In this document: positions 1-5,343 of the stretch, piece after piece | Layout: the number at the start of each line of letters is the position of its first letter | How positions within the stretch are numbered: position 1 is the first letter of the stretch | Origin: an uncultured Flavobacteriia bacterium | Lineage (GTDB): Bacteria; Bacteroidota; Bacteroidia; Flavobacteriales; Flavobacteriaceae | DNA length: 5,343 bases | Assembly: GCA_946482495.1 (NCBI GenBank) | Contig: CAMLRV010000165.1 | Span: forward strand, 1-5,343 | Reading direction: 5' to 3' | The notes under the pieces: model-generated | Seen by the model: only the letters and a program-made list of their open reading frames with translations | Told to the model about the DNA's origin: nothing | Database searches by the model: none | Position numbers and translations under genes: made by a program

Positions 1-5
1 TTTTG

Positions 6-35
6 TTTGAAATAAACATACACATAGTAGATTTT
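6..35 (+). promoter_or_regulatory. candidate Bacteroidota-type promoter for the DUF1826-like gene
   Basis: A TTTG at 6-9 is followed after 18 bases by TAGATTTT at 28-35. This matches five of the six fixed positions of the Bacteroidota -7 consensus TAnnTTTG, with a TTG -33 element at an accepted distance. Transcription would start near 40-43 and leave a leader of about 45 nt before the ATG at 86. The match is by eye in very AT-rich DNA, where near-matches arise easily, so it is only a candidate. Confidence 0.35.
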
Positions 36-38
36 AAT

Positions 39-53
39 TGAAAAAAATTTTCA
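39..53. repeat. short inverted repeat in the leader of the DUF1826-like gene
   Basis: TGAAAA at 39-44 pairs with TTTTCA at 48-53 around a three-base AAA loop. It lies just after the candidate promoter, at about the expected transcription start. It could be an operator half-site pair or a weak hairpin. Six A/T-dominated base pairs could also occur by chance. Confidence 0.3.
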
Positions 54-85
54 GACTTTAATAAATAACTTCTTGATTTTACACG

Positions 86-784
86 ATGAGTAATATGTTT
101 TCTAATAACAGTCAAATAGGAATGGTATCTACTTTTTCTGAACTTGTGAATTCTGCTTTTAAAGGAGAAATGAATGCAATATGCTGGTACCGAAATTTAG
201 AAGGTGACTTTAAAGAAATTGTAGATAAGCTTAAAATAAATGAAAATATACAAGAAGTTTTTCCTAAAGATTTGATTGAACTCCAATTATCTCAAAAAGG
301 GAATATTGCAAGGGAAATTATTTTAAATGATTTGCAATTTTTATCCGATTACGGTGCTTCTCCCTCTCTCAATTTAATTAAATTTTATGAAAGAGATGAT
401 GAATTTGATTTTATATCCACAGATGTGTATTCGTATCATGTAGATCGTTCGCCTATTGCTACGGATACTTTTTTATGTACTTATCATGGGGCAGCAAGTG
501 ATATTATTAGTAATGAGCAAGCGGAGCAGAAAATTCTAATTCCTGAAATTAGAGAAAAACTTAAAGTAATACATAATGGTCCATCAGAGGAATTTGAAAA
601 CTTTTTAAAGGAAAATTATTTTGATTTGCATTATCAGGAGAAACCTAATGCAGTACCCATTAATTTAGGAATAGGGCATCTTTGGCGCTTAGCGGTAGAT
701 CATCCAAAAATGCAAGTATTGCCATGTATTCATAGAGCACCAAAAGAAAATGAAGGTGAATATCGTTTGTTATTGATTTGCTAA
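86..784 (+). CDS. DUF1826-like protein of unknown function
   Basis: A 232-residue soluble protein with no signal peptide or membrane segment. I place it, from memory of the family pattern, with DUF1826: an N-terminal part with a W-Y-R motif (residues 34-36), then Y-H-V-D-R-S-P (117-123) running into C-T-Y-H-G (131-135), and a C-terminal I-H-R-A-P (215-219) followed by E-Y-R-L-L-L (225-230). The spacing H118-x-D120 ... H216 ... R227 resembles the metal-binding triad and oxoglutarate-binding arginine of Fe(II)/2-oxoglutarate oxygenases, but no activity is established. The protein ends right after the R-L-L-L strand, where the family normally ends, so it looks complete. ATG 86 is taken as the start; a second in-frame ATG at 95 is possible, and neither has a Shine-Dalgarno site. 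It converges with clpC and ends 45 bases before it. The reading frame is certain; the family call is moderate. Confidence 0.6.
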   Translation: MSNMFSNNSQIGMVSTFSELVNSAFKGEMNAICWYRNLEGDFKEIVDKLKINENIQEVFPKDLIELQLSQKGNIAREIILNDLQFLSDYGASPSLNLIKFYERDDEFDFISTDVYSYHVDRSPIATDTFLCTYHGAASDIISNEQAEQKILIPEIREKLKVIHNGPSEEFENFLKENYFDLHYQEKPNAVPINLGIGHLWRLAVDHPKMQVLPCIHRAPKENEGEYRLLLIC

Positions 785-817
785 AAAAAACAAAAGACTT
801 TTATCTTAATTTATCAT

Positions 818-846
818 AAAAAAAACCTGCTAATTAGCAGGTTTTT
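818..846. terminator. bidirectional rho-independent terminator between convergent genes
   Basis: Bases 821-846 form a perfect palindrome centred between 833 and 834, with a GC-containing core (CCTGC/GCAGG) around TAATTA. On the minus strand the stem runs into eight T (818-825), a classical terminator for clpC. On the plus strand it is followed by five T (842-846) and more T-rich sequence, so it can also end the DUF1826-like transcript. The clpC stop codon (TAG, 830-832 on the minus strand) and its last Pro-Ala-Asn codons lie inside the stem. Confidence 0.85.
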
Positions 847-3379
847 CTGTTTTTTCTATTTTGATGGTTAACTCTAAATTTGCTTCATCTAAATCCATAA
901 AAATCACATCGCCTTCATGAATTTTTGAAGTGATAATTTCTTCTGCTAAAGCATCTTCCACATATTTTTGAATCGCTCTTTTTAACGGACGTGCTCCAAA
1001 TTGTTTGTCGAAACCTTTTTCTGCAATGAAATCTTTCGCTTTTTCAGTGATATTTAATGTGTAACCTAAATCTTTAATTCTAACGATTAGTTTTTCCATT
1101 TCAATATCGATAATTTTATCAATATCTCCTTTTTCTAAACTATTAAATACAATTACATCATCAATTCTATTTAAGAATTCTGGAGCAAATGCTTTTTTCA
1201 AGGCATTTTCTATAACCGATTTGTTATAATCTTCAGCTTGTGCAGTTTTTGCTGCTGTTCCGAAACCAACACCTTGTCCGAAATCTTTCAATTGGCGTGC
1301 ACCAATGTTAGAAGTCATGATGATGATAGTATTTCTAAAATCAATTTTTCTTCCTAAACTGTCAGTTAAAAATCCATCATCTAAAACTTGTAGCATCATA
1401 TTAAAAACATCTGGATGTGCTTTTTCGATTTCGTCTAATAAAACAACTGCGTAAGGTTTTCTTCTGATTTTCTCCGTTAATTGTCCACCTTCTTCATAAC
1501 CCACATATCCTGGAGGTGCTCCAACTAAACGAGAAATAGCAAATTTTTCCATGTATTCACTCATGTCAATACGAACTAACGCATCTTCAGAATCAAATAA
1601 TTCTTTCGCTAAAACTTTCGCTAATTGTGTTTTTCCAACTCCAGTAGAACCTAAAAAGATAAATGAACCAATTGGTTTGTTTGGATCTTTTAAACCAGCT
1701 CTATTTCTTTGAATTGATCTTGCAATTTTTTGAACAGCATCATCTTGACCAATCACTTTACCTTTAATAAGTTCTGGTAATTTGGCTAATTTGTTGCTTT
1801 CTGTTTGTGCGATTCTATTTACAGGAATTCCTGTCATCATTGAAACCACATCGGCAACATTATCTTCAGTTACAATAACTCTGTTAGATTTTGAATCTTC
1901 TTCCCATTTTTCTTGAGCAATGGCTAAATCTTTTTCAATTTTCTTTTCGTCGTCACGTAATTTTGCTGCTTCTTCAAATTTTTGTTTTTTCACAACTGAA
2001 TTTTTCAATTCACGAACTTCTTCTAATTGTTTTTCTAACTCTAAAATTTGTTTTGGTACTTCAATATTTGTGATATGTACACGTGAACCTGCTTCGTCTA
2101 AGGCATCAATAGCTTTGTCTGGTAAAAAACGATCAGTCATATAACGACTTGTTAATTTCACACAAGCTTCAATAGCTTCTGGAGTAAACGTTACATTATG
2201 ATGGTCTTCATATTTACCTTTAATATTATTTAAAATGATAATGGTTTCTTCGATTGAAGTTGGCTCTACTATTACTTTTTGGAAACGACGTTCTAAGGCA
2301 CCATCTTTTTCAATATATTGTCTGTATTCATCTAAAGTTGTTGCTCCCACACATTGAATTTCTCCACGTGCTAAGGCAGGTTTAAACATGTTACTCGCGT
2401 CTAAAGAACCGGTAGCGCCACCAGCACCAACGATTGTGTGAATCTCATCAATGAAAAGGATAATGTCGTCATTTTTTTCCAATTCGTTCATTACTGCTTT
2501 CATACGTTCTTCAAACTGTCCGCGATATTTTGTACCAGCAACTAATGATGCTAAATCTAAAGTAACTACTCTTTTGTTGAATAAAATACGAGATACTTTT
2601 TTCTTTACAATCATTAAAGCTAAACCTTCTGCAATTGCAGATTTTCCTACTCCTGGTTCACCAATTAAAAGTGGATTATTTTTCTTTCTTCTACTTAAAA
2701 TTTGAGAAACACGTTCAATTTCTTTTTCACGTCCAACAACTGGGTCTAATTTTCCTTCTTCGGCCATTTCAGTTAAATCTCTACCGAAATTATCTAATAC
2801 TGGTGTTTTAGATTTTTTTGTTGTTTTGCTGGTGCTTCCACTTGGAGGTGTAGCGCCACTATCTTTAAAACTATCATCCGCAGCATCATCGTAATTTTCT
2901 GCTTTTGGCTGATTTTTTAAAATATTATCATCTTCACTGTTGTTTAGGCTCATATAAATATCTTTTACATTATCATAATTAATTTTCAACTTGTTTAGTA
3001 ACTTCTTTGTAGGGTCGTTATCATTTTTTAAAATACACAATAATAATAAAGCAGTGCTAATTGAAGTAGTGTTAAAAACTTTTGCTTCTAAAAAAGTGTA
3101 TTTTAAAGCTCTTTCAGCTTGTCTGGTTAAGTGTAAGTTTTTTTTATCGTTATTAGCAACTCCGCTCGGATTGGCCGGACTTAATATTTCAACTTTTTTT
3201 CGAAGTAAATCAAAATTAATATTCAAAAAGTTTAAAATATCTATAGCGCTTCCATTTCCATCTCTCAATATACCTAAAAGTAAATGTTCAGTACCAATAA
3301 AGTCGTGCCCTAAACGTAAGGCTTCCTCTTTACTGAACTGAATTACATCTTTTACTCTTGGTGAAAAATTATCTTCCAT
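830..3379 (-). CDS. clpC: ATP-dependent Clp protease ATP-binding subunit ClpC
   Basis: Hexameric AAA+ unfoldase that recognises damaged or tagged cytoplasmic proteins, threads them through its pore using ATP and feeds them to the ClpP peptidase. The 849 residues hold two Clp_N repeats (about 4-55 and 82-133), a low-complexity linker (about 146-195), AAA module D1 with Walker A GEPGVGKS (240-247), Walker B ending D311-E312, pore loop K284-Y285-R286-G287 and arginines 364-365. A UVR/M-domain coiled coil follows (about 445-490, with F-E-E-A-A-K-L-R-D at 468-476). Module D2 has Walker A GSTGVGKT (577-584), Walker B ending D649-E650, pore loop G-Y-V-G-Y (624-628), sensor-1 N691, arginine finger R738 and sensor-2 G-A-R-P (795-798). 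V-G-F (704-706) matches the ClpP-docking loop. The UVR motif favours ClpC over ClpA, and the short middle domain excludes ClpB. All catalytic residues are intact. The start ATG has only an A/T-rich leader. It is longer than Bacillus ClpC (about 810), mainly through the linker. It is divergent from gyrA, and no mcsA/mcsB/ctsR partner is visible. Confidence 0.97.
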   Translation of the reverse strand: MEDNFSPRVKDVIQFSKEEALRLGHDFIGTEHLLLGILRDGNGSAIDILNFLNINFDLLRKKVEILSPANPSGVANNDKKNLHLTRQAERALKYTFLEAKVFNTTSISTALLLLCILKNDNDPTKKLLNKLKINYDNVKDIYMSLNNSEDDNILKNQPKAENYDDAADDSFKDSGATPPSGSTSKTTKKSKTPVLDNFGRDLTEMAEEGKLDPVVGREKEIERVSQILSRRKKNNPLLIGEPGVGKSAIAEGLALMIVKKKVSRILFNKRVVTLDLASLVAGTKYRGQFEERMKAVMNELEKNDDIILFIDEIHTIVGAGGATGSLDASNMFKPALARGEIQCVGATTLDEYRQYIEKDGALERRFQKVIVEPTSIEETIIILNNIKGKYEDHHNVTFTPEAIEACVKLTSRYMTDRFLPDKAIDALDEAGSRVHITNIEVPKQILELEKQLEEVRELKNSVVKKQKFEEAAKLRDDEKKIEKDLAIAQEKWEEDSKSNRVIVTEDNVADVVSMMTGIPVNRIAQTESNKLAKLPELIKGKVIGQDDAVQKIARSIQRNRAGLKDPNKPIGSFIFLGSTGVGKTQLAKVLAKELFDSEDALVRIDMSEYMEKFAISRLVGAPPGYVGYEEGGQLTEKIRRKPYAVVLLDEIEKAHPDVFNMMLQVLDDGFLTDSLGRKIDFRNTIIIMTSNIGARQLKDFGQGVGFGTAAKTAQAEDYNKSVIENALKKAFAPEFLNRIDDVIVFNSLEKGDIDKIIDIEMEKLIVRIKDLGYTLNITEKAKDFIAEKGFDKQFGARPLKRAIQKYVEDALAEEIITSKIHEGDVIFMDLDEANLELTIKIEKTEKPAN

Positions 3380-3624
3380 AAATTTTTAAATCTTATTGTA
3401 AAAATACAAAATATTAAAGCACGACTTAAATTTGGTGCTATAATATTGCTAATTGACAAAAAAAAATCGAGAAATAAAAGCGAAAAGTGTTATTATTTGT
3501 TAAAAATTTCATCAGTAATTGTTGATAAGTATTTGGATTTTGTTAGAAAATTTACTTTCAAAAAAAGTAAAAAATCGTATATTGGCACGTTTAAAAAAAA
3601 TGAATAAAAATTAAATAAATACCT
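3380..3624. promoter_or_regulatory. divergent clpC-gyrA intergenic region
   Basis: This 245-bp, very AT-rich gap carries no convincing gene and must contain both start signals. For clpC the nearest -7 look-alike is TATTTTTA on the minus strand (3406-3399), without a TTG at the right distance, so I do not call a promoter. For gyrA, TATATTGG (3578-3585) matches five of six fixed positions of TAnnTTTG and would start transcription near 3590, about 35 nt before the ATG; no clear TTG lies at -33. A short inverted repeat at 3551-3571 is listed separately. I see no tRNA, riboswitch or HrcA/CIRCE-type heat-shock operator for clpC. Confidence 0.6.
3551..3571. repeat. 8-bp perfect inverted repeat upstream of gyrA
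   Basis: TTTACTTT (3551-3558) and AAAGTAAA (3564-3571) are exact reverse complements separated by five bases (CAAAA). The repeat ends 53 bases before the gyrA ATG and just upstream of the -7 candidate at 3578. If that element is used, the repeat covers the -33 region, a position suited to an operator. It could alternatively form a weak leader hairpin or be a chance product of AT-rich sequence. Confidence 0.45.
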
Positions 3625-5343
3625 ATGTCTGACGGAGAAAAGTTAATTCCTATTAATATTGAAGATGAAATGAAGTCAGCCTACATCGATTATTCGATGT
3701 CGGTTATTGTATCTAGAGCATTACCAGATGTAAGAGATGGTTTAAAACCAGTTCACAGAAGGGTGTTATTTGGAATGTATGAGTTAGGAGTTTTTTCAAA
3801 TAGAGCGCATAAGAAATCTGCAAGAATTGTTGGAGAAGTTTTGGGTAAATATCACCCACACGGAGATACTTCAGTTTATGATGCGATGGTTCGTATGGCT
3901 CAAGAATGGAGTTTACGTTATTTAATGGTTGACGGTCAAGGTAACTTTGGTTCGGTTGATGGTGATAGTCCGGCAGCAATGCGTTATACGGAAGCCAGAA
4001 TGAAGAAGATTTCTGAAGAAATGATGGCAGATATCGACAAAGAAACGGTTGATTTTCAATTAAACTTTGATGATACTTTAGAAGAACCAAAAGTATTACC
4101 AACTAAAGTTCCTACATTATTAGTAAATGGTGCTTCAGGTATTGCGGTGGGTATGGCTACAAATATGGCGCCTCACAATTTATCTGAAGTTATTGATGGA
4201 ACTTTAGCTTATATTGACAATAACGAAATTGAAATTGATGAATTAATCAAATATATCAAAGCACCAGATTTTCCAACTGGTGGAACTATCTATGGATATG
4301 AAGGTGTAAAAGAAGCTTTCAAAACAGGTCGTGGTCGTATTGTAATGCGAGCTAAAACAGGTTTTGAAGAAGTAAATGGGAAAGAATCAATTATTGTTTC
4401 TGAAATTCCATATCAAGTGAATAAAGCTGAAATGATTAAGAAAACAGCTGACTTGGTAAACGAGAAAAAAATCGAAGGAATTTCTACTATTCGTGACGAA
4501 TCAGACAGAAATGGTATGCGTATCGTTTATGAATTAAAGCGTGATGCCGTTCCAAATGTTGTTTTAAATACACTTTATAAATATACACAATTACAATCTT
4601 CTTTCAGTGTAAATAACATTGCCTTGGTAAAAGGTAGACCAATGTTATTAAACTTAAAAGATTTAATTCATTATTTTGTGGAACACCGTCATGAGGTGGT
4701 TGTTCGTAGAGCAGAATACGATTTAAGAAAAGCAGAAGAAAGAGCGCATATTTTAGAAGGTTTGATTATCGCTTCAGATAATATTGATGAAGTAATTGCT
4801 TTAATTAGAGGTTCTAAAGATGGTGAAGAAGCAAGAGCTAAATTAATGGAAAGATTTAATCTTTCTGAATTACAAGCTCGAGCAATTGTTGAAATGCGTT
4901 TACGTCAATTAACTGGTCTGGAGCAAGACAAGTTAAGAGCAGAATATGACGAAATCATGAAATTAATTACTAGCTTAAAAGAATTATTAGCTAGTAAAGA
5001 ATTAAGAATGCAATTAATTAAAGATGAATTAAACGAAATCAAAGAGAAATACGGAGATGCTCGTCGTTCACAAATTGAATATTCTGGTGGTGACGTAAGT
5101 ATTGAAGATTTAATTGCAGATGAAAATGTAGTAGTAACTATTTCTCATGCTGGTTATATCAAACGTACTTCTTTATCAGAGTATAAAACTCAAAATAGAG
5201 GAGGAGTAGGACAAAAATCTGCAGGAACAAGAGATCAAGATTTCTTAGAGCATTTATTTGTAGCAACTAATCACCAATATTTAATGTTCTTTACCCAAAA
5301 AGGTAAATGTTATTGGATGCGTGTTTACGAAATTCCAGAAGGA
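3625..5343 (+). CDS. gyrA: DNA gyrase subunit A, N-terminal 573 residues (truncated by window end)
   Basis: With GyrB this forms the A2B2 topoisomerase that introduces negative supercoils using ATP; GyrA cuts and rejoins the DNA. The frame is open from ATG 3625 to the last base (573 codons, no stop). The winged-helix breakage domain contains the catalytic tyrosine in A-A-M-R-Y-T-E (Tyr121, with Arg120), and the [10 protein letters not shown] segment (77-86) is the quinolone-resistance region. Ile173 in G-I-A-V-G-M-A-T-N corresponds to the DNA-bending isoleucine. The tower and coiled-coil gate cover about 220-490. The DNA-wrapping beta-pinwheel begins near 495, with a GyrA box at 523-529 (Q-N-R-G-G-V-G). 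That box and the N-terminus favour GyrA over ParC. Full-length relatives have roughly 840-860 residues, so about a third is missing to the right. The start has no Shine-Dalgarno site; the leader is A-rich. Confidence 0.97.
   Translation, partial: MSDGEKLIPINIEDEMKSAYIDYSMSVIVSRALPDVRDGLKPVHRRVLFGMYELGVFSNRAHKKSARIVGEVLGKYHPHGDTSVYDAMVRMAQEWSLRYLMVDGQGNFGSVDGDSPAAMRYTEARMKKISEEMMADIDKETVDFQLNFDDTLEEPKVLPTKVPTLLVNGASGIAVGMATNMAPHNLSEVIDGTLAYIDNNEIEIDELIKYIKAPDFPTGGTIYGYEGVKEAFKTGRGRIVMRAKTGFEEVNGKESIIVSEIPYQVNKAEMIKKTADLVNEKKIEGISTIRDESDRNGMRIVYELKRDAVPNVVLNTLYKYTQLQSSFSVNNIALVKGRPMLLNLKDLIHYFVEHRHEVVVRRAEYDLRKAEERAHILEGLIIASDNIDEVIALIRGSKDGEEARAKLMERFNLSELQARAIVEMRLRQLTGLEQDKLRAEYDEIMKLITSLKELLASKELRMQLIKDELNEIKEKYGDARRSQIEYSGGDVSIEDLIADENVVVTISHAGYIKRTSLSEYKTQNRGGVGQKSAGTRDQDFLEHLFVATNHQYLMFFTQKGKCYWMRVYEIPEG

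Noticed and set aside
792..802. AAAAG-A-CTTTT symmetry just after the DUF1826-like stop codon
   Set aside because: A one-base loop cannot form a hairpin, and the adjacent GC-containing palindrome is a far better terminator.
1891..2144. Two overlapping plus-strand open frames opposite the ClpC middle domain
   Set aside because: They are Phe/Ser/Leu-rich mirror products of the Lys/Glu-rich coiled coil on the minus strand, with no leader or motif.
2451..2705. 84-codon plus-strand open frame opposite ClpC D1
   Set aside because: It lies antisense to the Walker A/B region, whose conservation fully explains the sequence.
2991..3341. 116-codon plus-strand open frame opposite the ClpC N-domain
   Set aside because: It is antisense to the two Clp_N repeats and has no independent evidence of coding.
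3439..3455. TATAAT-like and TTGACA-like words in the clpC-gyrA gap (TATAAT near 3439, TTGACA near 3453)
   Set aside because: On the plus strand they are in the wrong order for a sigma-70 promoter. On the minus strand the TTGTCA-to-TATTAT spacing is about 8 bases, and Bacteroidota use a different consensus.
3600..3614. Tiny ATG-AAT-AAA-AAT-TAA frame just upstream of gyrA, a possible leader peptide
   Set aside because: Four codons in A/T-rich sequence are expected by chance, and there is no attenuator hairpin or run of regulatory codons.
3713..4102. 129-codon open frame on the minus strand inside gyrA
   Set aside because: It is antisense to the conserved breakage-reunion domain of GyrA, and its product shows no recognisable motif; it is a shadow of strong coding on the other strand.

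Overview
The window is AT-rich, roughly one third G+C by eye. Its protein sequences and A/T-rich leaders without Shine-Dalgarno sites point to a Bacteroidota chromosome, most likely Flavobacteriaceae and Flavobacterium-like. This placement rests on the ClpC and GyrA sequences and on leader style; no search was run.

Three protein genes fill almost the whole window. From the left: a 232-residue protein resembling DUF1826 (86-784, +); a complete clpC (830-3379, -), the Hsp100/Clp AAA+ unfoldase; and the first 573 codons of gyrA (3625-5343, +), cut by the window's right edge. The first two genes converge on a perfect 26-bp palindrome followed by T-tracts on both strands. It looks like a shared bidirectional terminator, and the last codons and stop codon of clpC lie inside it. 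clpC and gyrA diverge from a 245-bp AT-rich gap that must hold both promoters and contains one clear short inverted repeat.

clpC and gyrA are housekeeping functions (protein quality control and DNA supercoiling) and show no sign of damage or transfer. The first gene is the only one of unknown function. Its HxD...H...R layout suggests, without proving, a metal-dependent oxygenase-like fold. The genes do not form one operon: each has its own orientation or upstream region. I see no RNA genes, mobile elements, CRISPR arrays or new defence-type system. The points worth a second look are small: the stop codon within the terminator, the putative metal site of the unknown protein, the long ClpC linker, the atypical GyrA box and two short inverted repeats in the leaders.
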